22,158 nt of DNA from JBGPHT01 sp041484525 (GTDB taxonomy: Bacteria; Acidobacteriota; Terriglobia; Bryobacterales; Bryobacteraceae). Below the pieces are notes generated by a model, which was not told the origin of the DNA, did no database searches, and saw only the letters and a list, made by a program, of their open reading frames with translations. The stretch is taken from NCBI GenBank assembly GCA_041484525.1, contig JBGPHT010000127.1, positions 1 through 22,158 of the forward strand. Reading direction: 5' to 3'. The position numbers and the translations under genes are program-made. Shown one piece after another: positions 7,001-13,638 of this stretch (position 1 is the stretch's first letter; every line of letters starts with the position of its first letter).

Positions 7001-7072
7001 GCACCTTTCCTGAAGACGGTCAACAACGAATTAGCCCGGCTCGGCCACACAGCGCTCCTCGCGAAAGGGTAT
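7001..7072 (+). pseudogene. Remnant of a small 'FLKTVNxELARLGH' hypothetical protein
   Basis: The frame starting at 7001 reads APFLKTVNNELARLGHTALL, then AKGY. This closely resembles the opening of a widespread short hypothetical family that I remember as 'LKTLNxELxRxGHxAxLxKGxGYFYF...'. After the Lys-Gly-Tyr the expected aromatic-rich GYFYF-GGEA segment is missing and the reading becomes unrelated (RERVFGPAPS). No proper start precedes it. I read it as a decayed gene fragment; the family name is not known to me. Confidence 0.35.
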
Positions 7073-7404
7073 CGCGAACGGGTCTTCGGCCCGGCGCCAA
7101 GCACGGACCTCGGCACTTCATCTGGTTCAAGACGGTCGTCGCCGGCTACTTCCTACAAAAGCGCGATCGGGAATTGGTCGTTCAACCGCGGGACCCGGGG
7201 GCTTGGGAGAAGGGGACCAATGCCGGCCTCAGCCGGGCGGATTTTGACTCTATAACGGACGCCATCGAGATCGGGGATCGCACAGGAGTCGAAATGGATC
7301 TGGAGGCGGAGTGGCTGAGCTCGCCAACCACGGCTTGACCGAGGGCACGGCAACTGTGGGCGCACGGGCCTCGGGTGTGATAGGTTCTGTAGAGCGAGGT
7401 GGAA

Positions 7405-7830
7405 ATGACGGCACTGCGAATCCTTGCATTGTTCACGTTGCCTGTATTGTGGCCGGCCTCGCCGGCGGACGGGCCGTCCCTGGACTATACCTTCTTCAAA
7501 GAGCGGGTACAGCCGATTTTTCTCAAGAAGCGCCCGGGGCACGCGCGCTGTGTGACGTGTCACAATCACGGCGCCCCGCCGTTGCAAACGCTGGCGCCGG
7601 GAGCAGACACGTGGAACGAGGATCAGTCGCGCAAGAACTTCGCCATGTGGAAGCAGTTCGTCATGCCCGGCAACCCGCTCAAGAGTCCACTTTTGCTGCA
7701 TCCCCTGGCGGTGGAGGGGGGCGGCGACCACTTTCACGCAGGCGGCAAGCACTGGAAAACGCAGAGCGATCCGGAGTGGCAGATCTTGGCTGCCTGGGTA
7801 AACGGTCAAACGCTAGGAGGTGCTAAATGA
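7405..7830 (+). CDS. Secreted mono-haem c-type cytochrome domain protein
   Basis: This is a 141-residue protein. Residues 1-20 are a signal peptide (MTALRILALFTLPVLWPASP). The mature part begins DYTFFKERVQPIFLKKRPGH and carries one haem-attachment motif CVTCH, followed by NHGAPPLQTL. The C-terminal half has Met and His candidates for the distal ligand (FVMPGNPLKSPLLLHPL, GGDHFHAGGKHW) and ends with the helix DPEWQILAAWVNGQ. This matches the small planctomycete-type cytochrome c (PSD1-like) domains. ATG 7405 is preferred over GTG 7399 because GAGG at 7396-7399 is then correctly spaced. Its TGA overlaps the ATG of the YVTN propeller gene (ATGA), so the pair is translationally coupled. It is a likely periplasmic electron carrier working with that propeller; partner enzyme unknown. 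Confidence 0.75.
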   Translation: MTALRILALFTLPVLWPASPADGPSLDYTFFKERVQPIFLKKRPGHARCVTCHNHGAPPLQTLAPGADTWNEDQSRKNFAMWKQFVMPGNPLKSPLLLHPLAVEGGGDHFHAGGKHWKTQSDPEWQILAAWVNGQTLGGAK

Positions 7831-8831
7831 TTCGTGCGGCGCTCGGATTTTTCGTGGCAGTCACGCTGCTGCATGCGGATGGAGCTCGTGTTCTGCAAAC
7901 CAACGCGGCCGGGGACAACATTCACGTGATCGACCCCACCACCAACCAGGTGGTCGGGACCATCGAGGATATCGAGGTTCCGCATGGGGTGGCGATTGCA
8001 CCGGATGGGAAGCGGATCTACGTCACCGATGAATCGCTCAGCATGCTGGACGTGGTGGACGCGAAGACGCTCAAGGTGACCAAGCGGATTCCGTTGAGCG
8101 GCCGGCCGAACAACGTCGATGTGGCCAAGGATGGCTCGTGCGTCTATGTGGGGATCGCACAAGCGCCGGGCGCGGTGGATGTGATCGACACGGCGTCGCT
8201 CACCAAGGTGAAGAGCATACCGGTGAAGGGTGCGATCCACAACGTGTATGTGACGCCGGACGGCAAGTATGCGGTGGCCGGGTCGATTCCGTCGACCACG
8301 ATCAACGTGATCGACACCGGTAAGAATACGGTGGCGTGGACGCTGACGCTGAGCGCCGGGATCCGGCCGATGGCGTTCACGCGGAATCCGGACGGCTCGA
8401 CCAAAGAGATCGTCGTGCAGCTCTCCAATTTTCACGGATTCGCGGTGGTCGATTTTGCGGCTCGGAAGGAAATCCGGCGCGTTACGCTTCCGGACCCCGC
8501 AGGGCAGAAGAAGGAGACACAGGGCATCCAGGGCGCGCCCGCGCACGGGCTGGCGATCGCGCCGGACGGAAAGACCTTGTGGGTCACGAGCAAATACTAC
8601 GGCTATGTCGCCGCCTACTCCTTGCCGGATTACAGTCTGCTGCAGGTGGTGCCGGTGGGCAGCCACCCGGAGTGGCTCACCATCCCGCCGGACGGCAAGA
8701 GCCTGTATGTGGCCATGGCGGGAATGGATGCCGTAGTGGTAGTGGATAACAAGACGATGAAGGTGGTCAAGACGATTCCCGTGGGCGCGGTGCCGAAGCG
8801 CAACACCAGCGGGATGCTGCGCACGGAGTGA
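7827..8831 (+). CDS. YVTN-type beta-propeller protein, secreted
   Basis: This 334-residue protein has a signal peptide (MIRAALGFFVAVTLLHADG) and repeated propeller blades of the YVTN/YncE kind: NIHVIDPTTNQVVGTIED, APDGKRIYVTDESLSMLDVVDA, DGSCVYVGIAQAPGAVDVID, TPDGKYAVAG, APDGKTLWVTSKYYGYVAAY and PPDGKSLYVAMAGMDAVVVVD. About seven blades can be counted. AGGAGG lies 6 bases before the start and the ATGA overlap couples it to the cytochrome gene. In such pairs the propeller is usually a periplasmic binding or scaffolding partner; a catalytic role cannot be seen. Parts of this gene recur as a decayed copy at 9390-9502. Confidence 0.85.
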   Translation: MIRAALGFFVAVTLLHADGARVLQTNAAGDNIHVIDPTTNQVVGTIEDIEVPHGVAIAPDGKRIYVTDESLSMLDVVDAKTLKVTKRIPLSGRPNNVDVAKDGSCVYVGIAQAPGAVDVIDTASLTKVKSIPVKGAIHNVYVTPDGKYAVAGSIPSTTINVIDTGKNTVAWTLTLSAGIRPMAFTRNPDGSTKEIVVQLSNFHGFAVVDFAARKEIRRVTLPDPAGQKKETQGIQGAPAHGLAIAPDGKTLWVTSKYYGYVAAYSLPDYSLLQVVPVGSHPEWLTIPPDGKSLYVAMAGMDAVVVVDNKTMKVVKTIPVGAVPKRNTSGMLRTE

Positions 8832-8863
8832 TAGCTACTCCTTAGCGGCGGTTCGTAGGCTCC

Positions 8864-8881
8864 AGCTCAGGTAGCTCAGGT
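8864..8881 (+). repeat. Perfect tandem 9-bp repeat
   Basis: AGCTCAGGT occurs twice head to tail (8864-8872 and 8873-8881) in the gap between the propeller gene and the next gene. It is followed at once by the near-palindrome GTGAAG-GT-CTTCAC (8880-8893). It could be an operator-like site or simple slippage. Confidence 0.6.
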
Positions 8882-8902
8882 GAAGGTCTTCACTTTTGAA
8901 AC

Positions 8903-8930
8903 GCAGGCGTCAGTGCCTGCACTATTTCTT
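8903..8930 (+). terminator. Hairpin with T-rich tail, possible weak terminator
   Basis: GCAGGC (8903-8908) and GCCTGC (8915-8920) pair with a 6-base loop and are followed by ACTATTTCTT. The stem is short and the tail is interrupted, so this is at best a weak Rho-independent terminator after the cytochrome-propeller unit. It may instead be a leader hairpin before the gene at 8948. Confidence 0.35.
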
Positions 8931-8947
8931 GAGAGGAGACCCCTAGG

Positions 8948-9328
8948 ATGGCACAGCTCATCGTAACGGCGGAAGTGATGAATGCCGCGATGTATATGGG
9001 CGGTTCACCGGAAAGCTCGATTGGCGCACCTGTCATGGCGGTGTCGGTGACGGCAGGGGATGGCAGCCCTGTGACCGGACTTGATCCTTCGAATATTGAG
9101 ACTTACTTTCTCCCCGGAGCCCAGTTCAACCCCACCTTCATGGTCGTCTACTCGATCGGCTTTAAGGAGCAATTGCCGGGAGTCTACGTCTTTGGCCTCA
9201 TTCCGAACGCCGCCCCGAACACAGACGACAAGTTCATTTACTGTGTCCGCGTAAAGCGGAAGGGCAAGACAGGCAAGGGCACGAGTGATCAGGGACAGGC
9301 ACTGACCACTCTAGAAACGTTTACTTGA
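8948..9328 (+). CDS. Hypothetical protein, beta-rich, no signal peptide
   Basis: This 126-residue protein starts MAQLIVTAEVMNAAMYMGG. AGGAG at 8934-8938 sits 9 bases before the ATG. The body has Ig-like or beta-sandwich features: PVMAVSVTAGDGSPVTGLD, IETYFLPG, FMVVYSIGFKEQLPGVYVFG, KFIYCVRVKRKGK and a polar tail. No signal peptide, membrane helix or catalytic motif is visible, and I do not recognise the family. 'DGSPVTGL' followed by strands is common in bacterial Ig-like adhesion or envelope modules, so a structural role is possible (inference). It is codirectional with the propeller gene but separated by 116 bases containing repeats and a hairpin, so it is probably its own unit. Confidence 0.6.
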   Translation: MAQLIVTAEVMNAAMYMGGSPESSIGAPVMAVSVTAGDGSPVTGLDPSNIETYFLPGAQFNPTFMVVYSIGFKEQLPGVYVFGLIPNAAPNTDDKFIYCVRVKRKGKTGKGTSDQGQALTTLETFT

Positions 9329-9389
9329 CGTTCGGGCCTTGAACCCTTCCAAGAGGAGGTTGCCAAGAAGAGAGATGTCCCTAGCAGGT

Positions 9390-9502
9390 CATTCAGGGCG
9401 CGCCCGCGCACGGGTTACCGATCACGCCGGCGGAAAGACCTTGTGGGTCACGGGTGGTGGATAACAGGACGATGAAGGTGGTCAAGACGATTCCACTGGC
9501 GG
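9390..9502 (+). pseudogene. Decayed, internally deleted copy of the YVTN propeller gene
   Basis: 9390-9453 aligns with 8525-8590 of the propeller gene at roughly 90% identity by eye, including the exact string GGGCGCGCCCGCGCACGGG and AAAGACCTTGTGGGTCACG, with one base lost (GGACGG to GGCGG). 9453-9502 then aligns with 8738-8787, including GGTGGTCAAGACGATTCC. The bases corresponding to 8591-8737 (about 147, near a multiple of three) are missing. Neither start nor end of the gene is present. It is a remnant of a tandem or ectopic duplication. Confidence 0.8.
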
Positions 9503-9730
9503 AGAAGGTCGGGAACGCCGCCAGCGAGCGGGAGAATCTCGGTTTCGGCGGAAACACAGGTTAACAAAGGCGAGCAAACCTTCCGGGACGACCTCCGGCC
9601 CTTCAATTGAAACGCGTCCAAGAGTGCGTAAGCATTCATCTTAAGACCCCAGCGGGATACCAACACGGATAGCATCCTTGATGTATCCGGAGAGACATCC
9701 TGTTTCGCGCGGGACCGCTATTGTAAAGGG

Positions 9731-9759
9731 TTGCAATCCCAGAAATAGCGCAGTAGGAT
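9731..9759 (+). promoter_or_regulatory. Possible promoter of the Oar-like receptor gene
   Basis: TTGCAA (9731-9736) and TAGGAT (9754-9759) are spaced by 17 bases and each matches 4 of 6 sigma-70 consensus positions. Transcription would begin about 10 bases before ATG 9777, leaving a short leader with GGGGTG as a weak ribosome site. Confidence 0.3.
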
Positions 9760-9776
9760 ACTGCCGGGGTGTTGTT

Positions 9777-12700
9777 ATGAGATTGCAGAAGCTTGGGGTT
9801 TGGTTTGTCATCGTGATCTTCAGTGGATCGCTGGCTCTCGGCCAGGAATTCCGAGGCCGGATACAGGGAGTTGTCACCGACACAACCGGCGGGTTGATGC
9901 CAGGTGTCTCCGTCACGTTGCGGAATCTCGGCACCGGTGTCGAATCGAGCCGGACCTCTAACGGGCAGGGACGCTATATCTTCGATTACGTGGATCCCGG
10001 AAGCTACATCGTGACCGGCGAGTTGAAGGGGTTCAAGAAATCGGTTCAGCAGAATGTGCTGGTGCAGCAGCGCGCCGACGTCACCATCGATCTCAAGATG
10101 GAGGTCGGAGCGACCAGCGAGTCGATTACGGTCGATTCGTCGCCCATTGCACTCGAGTTCAATACCGCCACCCGCGATCTCACGGTCGAGACGAAAATGG
10201 TCAAGGATCTGCCGTCCAATACGCGGAATCCGTTCCAGTTGGCGGCGCTCGATCCTACCATCATCAATCGGGGGAGCACCATCGAGACGCAACCTTACCA
10301 TCACCGGACTTCCGACGAAATGGACTTGGGCGGAGGGACCAAGTATCGCAACGACGCGTTGCTCGACGGCACGCCCCTCACGGCGGGCGACAAGCTCGGC
10401 TACACACCGCCGATGGACGCCGTCACGGAATACACGGTACAGCAGAACTCAGTAGACGCCGAGTTCGGGCACAGCGCCGGCGGGATCGTGGTCATGACGA
10501 TGAAATCAGGGACCAACCAGTTTCATGGCTCCGCCTACTATTACGGCCGTAATGCCGACCTGAATGCGATCACCGATCGCGCCGTCCAGAGGCACAGCGA
10601 TACTCCCTACTGGACCGCCGGGGCCACGCTCGGGATGCCAATCAAGAAGAACAAGCTGTTCGTGTTCGGCGTTTTCGAAAAGATTGGGAATGCCCAGGCG
10701 AGCCCCGGAACTTACACGCTGCCGAGCGCGCTGGAGCGAAAGGGCGACTTCTCCCAATCAGTGGCGAAGGATGGCAAGCTCCGGGTGATCTACGACCCCA
10801 CGACCACATTGATCGCGGGGAGCACGTCCGTGCGCAACCCGTTTCCCGGTAATGCGATTCCTGCGAACCAGCAGGACCCGGTGGCACGCAAGCTCATGGA
10901 CAACCTGTGGACTGCGACTTCCGCGGGCGACGATCCCACCCTTCTCAATAATTTCAAATACCTGAACGAACTCGACTTCCACTACTACAACTACTCGGCG
11001 CGCGTGGACTACTACGTCACCGACAAGTGGAAGGTGTTCGGCCGGATCAGCCGCTTCAAAACCGACCAGGACCAGGTGGATTTCACCGACGGCCACGACC
11101 CGCTGAAGATGCGCAATGTGCAGGGCAGCAGGCGAAACGGGTGGAACATCGCGGGAGACTCCGTTCTAATGATCAGCCCGACTATGACGCTGGACGTCCG
11201 CGGCTCCTATTACGGCGTCGAGGACAAGCGCGACTATCCGGCATTGGCCATCACAGAGGCGGACTTGAAGTCGACCTGGCAGACCAACTGGTGGAAGGAC
11301 GGGAAGTCGGACTACCTGACAGGACGGCCACTGATCTACTTCCCCCAAATCGTGGTGGACAGCAACACCTACGGCCGCTTTGGAGTGCAGAACTTCTGGT
11401 ATCAGGAGCCCAGCGGATACAGCGCACATGCGCGCCTGACGAAGTATTACAACAAGCATTATCTGAAGGCGGGGACGGAAGTCCGGTGGAAGAGGGGAAA
11501 CGGGGCGCGCTTCTACTTTGGGGATTTCCGCTTCAGCACCCAGGAGACAGGTAAGGACTACAGCAAGGCGGATGCTGCTACGGGACAGGCATGGGCCAGT
11601 TTCCTGCTTGGCGCTATCAGCCCCTCGGCATCGAACGTCCGGTATAACGTGCTGCAGAACGCCAACACCGAAATGTACGGTTTCTACCTTCAGGACGATT
11701 TCAAGGTAACTCAGAGGCTGACTCTCAATCTGGGCTTGCGCTATGAGTACGAGGGCGGATTCTGGGATCCGCAGAACCGCATCCCCCAGCGGCTGGACCT
11801 GACCAACCCGATCCCCGGCATGCAGGCGGCGATCGATCCCCTCATGCCCGCCGATGTCAGGGCTAAGATGGGTGAGTCGACAGGCCAGAAGAGTTACTTG
11901 TACAACGGCGCGTTCTATTTTACGGAGGACGGCAACAACCGCAAGACAAACGCCGACAAGTTAGCGTTCATGCCGCGTGTCGGCCTCGCGTGGCGCTTGA
12001 ATGACAGGTCTGTGGTTCGCGTGGGCTATGGCCGCTTCGTCGTCCCCGCCTCGCTGGCGAACCCCGAGCGCGACGCGCTAGGAGAGATCGATCTGGGCGG
12101 ATTCACACCAACCACGGTGGCTCCCGCGTTATTGGCCGGCGTTCCACAATCCTACCTGGCAAATCCGTTTCCTTTGGGATTGGATCCGATCACCGGAAAG
12201 ACCTACGGCCGTTTTACCAACTTGGGTACCTCCGTATCGACGGACGAATATCAACAGCGGCCGCCCATCAGCGATCGCATCAACGTGTCCTTCCAAAGGC
12301 AGTTGCCCGGTAAGTTCATCGCCGATTTTACTTACTTCGTGAATTTCGTGAGCCGGGACCAGTACAGTTTGAATCTGGACCTGATGGACCCAAGACTCAG
12401 CTACACCTATAAGTCAGCTCTTTCCCAAACCGTCAACAACCCGTTTTATAACTACGGAACGCCGTCGACGTTTCCCGGCACGGCGCTGCGCAACGCCAAG
12501 ACCATCGCGATCTCCAATCTTCTGGTGCCGTACCCGCAGTATGCGGGTATTACCCAGACGGGCACAGACCTACGGAGAGCGCGCTACCAGTCGCTGCAAC
12601 TCCGCGGCCAGCGCTCATTCGACAACGGATTCACGTTCCTGGCGACTTACGCCTATGTGGCTTCCAGGGCGCAGTGGTTTTACGACGCGCAGGACGAGTA

Positions 12701-13295
12701 TGATGGCAACCTCAGTTGGATGAATTTCACGGTGACCCAGGCGGGCGGTTCGGGAACGCCGTCGGTGACGTCGGACCCGAAGCATCGCTTCGTTACTGCC
12801 AGCACGTGGGACATCCCGATCGGCCGCGGCCGCCGGTTTGGATCCCACATGCTAGCGGCGGTAGACCACATCGTTGGCGGGTGGCAGATCTCCGGCATCT
12901 ACACGTATACATCCGGGGCTCCCATCATCTTTTCGTCGAGTATCATCGCTCCCGCGTCGGTCAAGAAGATCGGTGGCATCGGGACGGGCAGTTACTGGTT
13001 CGATACTACCGGCTTCGCGGCGCAGGCCTCCTTCACCCGGCGCACGAACCCCTGGTATTATGACGGGCTGGTGGGGCCGGGCTTCAAGAATCTGGACCTG
13101 TCGCTCTCGAAGCGATTCGCCGTGACCGAGCGTGTCAAGGTAGCGGTTCGCCTGGATGGGTTCAACGCACTGAACGGGATGAACTGGGCGACTCCGCAGT
13201 TGACCGTTACGGCGTCGGACTTCGGGAAGACGAACACACAGCTAGCGGGGTATTACGGGCGTCAATTGCAATACTCGGCGCGGCTGGAGTTCTGA
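9777..13295 (+). CDS. Oar-like TonB-dependent outer-membrane receptor with carboxypeptidase-regulatory domain
   Basis: This is a 1172-residue protein. Signal peptide residues 1-23 (MRLQKLGVWFVIVIFSGSLA, cut after LGQ). Residues about 24-110 form a CarboxypepD_reg-like beta-sandwich (GRIQGVVTDTTGGLMPGVSV, GRYIFDYVDPGSYIVTGELKGFKK). A TonB plug follows (about 150-255: LLDGTPLTAGDK, SVDAEFGHSAGGIVVMTMKS, GTNQFHGSAYYY). The rest is a long beta-barrel with periodic aromatic strands (GFYLQDDFKVTQRLTLNLGL, FLATYAYVASRAQWF), ending in RLEF. The terminal Phe suits BAM insertion. Such proteins are very numerous in Solibacter-like genomes and likely import or bind polymers; the ligand is unknown. ATG 9777 is chosen for the signal peptide; an upstream start at 9678 would add 33 residues without export features. 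It is a single-gene unit converging on the radical SAM gene. Confidence 0.9.
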   Translation: MRLQKLGVWFVIVIFSGSLALGQEFRGRIQGVVTDTTGGLMPGVSVTLRNLGTGVESSRTSNGQGRYIFDYVDPGSYIVTGELKGFKKSVQQNVLVQQRADVTIDLKMEVGATSESITVDSSPIALEFNTATRDLTVETKMVKDLPSNTRNPFQLAALDPTIINRGSTIETQPYHHRTSDEMDLGGGTKYRNDALLDGTPLTAGDKLGYTPPMDAVTEYTVQQNSVDAEFGHSAGGIVVMTMKSGTNQFHGSAYYYGRNADLNAITDRAVQRHSDTPYWTAGATLGMPIKKNKLFVFGVFEKIGNAQASPGTYTLPSALERKGDFSQSVAKDGKLRVIYDPTTTLIAGSTSVRNPFPGNAIPANQQDPVARKLMDNLWTATSAGDDPTLLNNFKYLNELDFHYYNYSARVDYYVTDKWKVFGRISRFKTDQDQVDFTDGHDPLKMRNVQGSRRNGWNIAGDSVLMISPTMTLDVRGSYYGVEDKRDYPALAITEADLKSTWQTNWWKDGKSDYLTGRPLIYFPQIVVDSNTYGRFGVQNFWYQEPSGYSAHARLTKYYNKHYLKAGTEVRWKRGNGARFYFGDFRFSTQETGKDYSKADAATGQAWASFLLGAISPSASNVRYNVLQNANTEMYGFYLQDDFKVTQRLTLNLGLRYEYEGGFWDPQNRIPQRLDLTNPIPGMQAAIDPLMPADVRAKMGESTGQKSYLYNGAFYFTEDGNNRKTNADKLAFMPRVGLAWRLNDRSVVRVGYGRFVVPASLANPERDALGEIDLGGFTPTTVAPALLAGVPQSYLANPFPLGLDPITGKTYGRFTNLGTSVSTDEYQQRPPISDRINVSFQRQLPGKFIADFTYFVNFVSRDQYSLNLDLMDPRLSYTYKSALSQTVNNPFYNYGTPSTFPGTALRNAKTIAISNLLVPYPQYAGITQTGTDLRRARYQSLQLRGQRSFDNGFTFLATYAYVASRAQWFYDAQDEYDGNLSWMNFTVTQAGGSGTPSVTSDPKHRFVTASTWDIPIGRGRRFGSHMLAAVDHIVGGWQISGIYTYTSGAPIIFSSSIIAPASVKKIGGIGTGSYWFDTTGFAAQASFTRRTNPWYYDGLVGPGFKNLDLSLSKRFAVTERVKVAVRLDGFNALNGMNWATPQLTVTASDFGKTNTQLAGYYGRQLQYSARLEF

Positions 13296-13638
13296 GCGCG
13301 ATCCGCCGAACAGCAGGGGGCTGGCGCAACTGGCGGATGAAAAGGGCATGTACATCCTCACGGTCTCCCAGCCGCATCAGGCAGCGACGGAGGGTTCGCG
13401 GCTGGGGGCACGGATACCTGACTTATGCCCACTTAGCAAATTGCGGTTAGACGCCATACGAAACTTATTGACTGTTGACGCTCTCTCATAGGGACGCCTG
13501 GGGGATGAGTAACTCAGATGTCACTCGGACGCGCAACCAGTATTCACCCGATTCAGAGATCGTATAACCCAAACCCCAGTTCCAGGTGGGGATAACCTCC
13601 ACAGGCCCGCTGCCGGTAGCCGTGACGGCTCCGGCGCT
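13296..13638. other. Convergent intergenic region
   Basis: Between the Oar-like gene (plus) and the radical SAM gene (minus) no full gene is present. A plus-strand frame 13300-13491 stays open for 63 codons and contains RGLAQLADEKGMYILTVSQP, which reads like a fragment of a VWFA-type acidobacterial protein, but it has no start. The hairpin at 13612-13635 abuts the radical SAM stop. Confidence 0.35.
13612..13635. terminator. Strong hairpin just past the radical SAM gene
   Basis: GCCGGTAGCC (13612-13621) pairs with GGCTCCGGC (13627-13635) through 9 base pairs with one bulged base and a 5-base loop. It begins 3 bases beyond the stop of the minus-strand gene. No T-run follows on the minus strand, so it may act as an RNA 3'-end stabiliser rather than an intrinsic terminator. 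Confidence 0.4.

Larger units (their letters stand above)
6676..7404. other. Long intergenic region
   Basis: This segment of about 730 bases has no convincing complete gene on either strand. The long plus-strand frame at 6988-7338 is Arg/Pro-rich with no family signal. The only piece that reads like protein is the short remnant at 7001-7072, listed separately. It must contain the promoter of the secreted-protein gene to its left and that of the cytochrome gene to its right, but I could not place either with confidence. Confidence 0.4.
9329..9776 (+). other. Intergenic region holding a decayed propeller copy and the Oar-like gene leader
   Basis: No complete gene. It contains the duplicated propeller fragment at 9390-9502 (separate entry), then about 220 bases without recognisable content, then the promoter-like element at 9731-9759. 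The Oar-like frame is open from 9678, but this upstream part has no coding character. Confidence 0.5.

Noticed and set aside
6988..7338. 116-codon plus-strand frame in the long intergenic gap
   Set aside because: Pro/Arg-rich, no ribosome site and no domain; an overlapping frame shows a better protein remnant (7001-7072).
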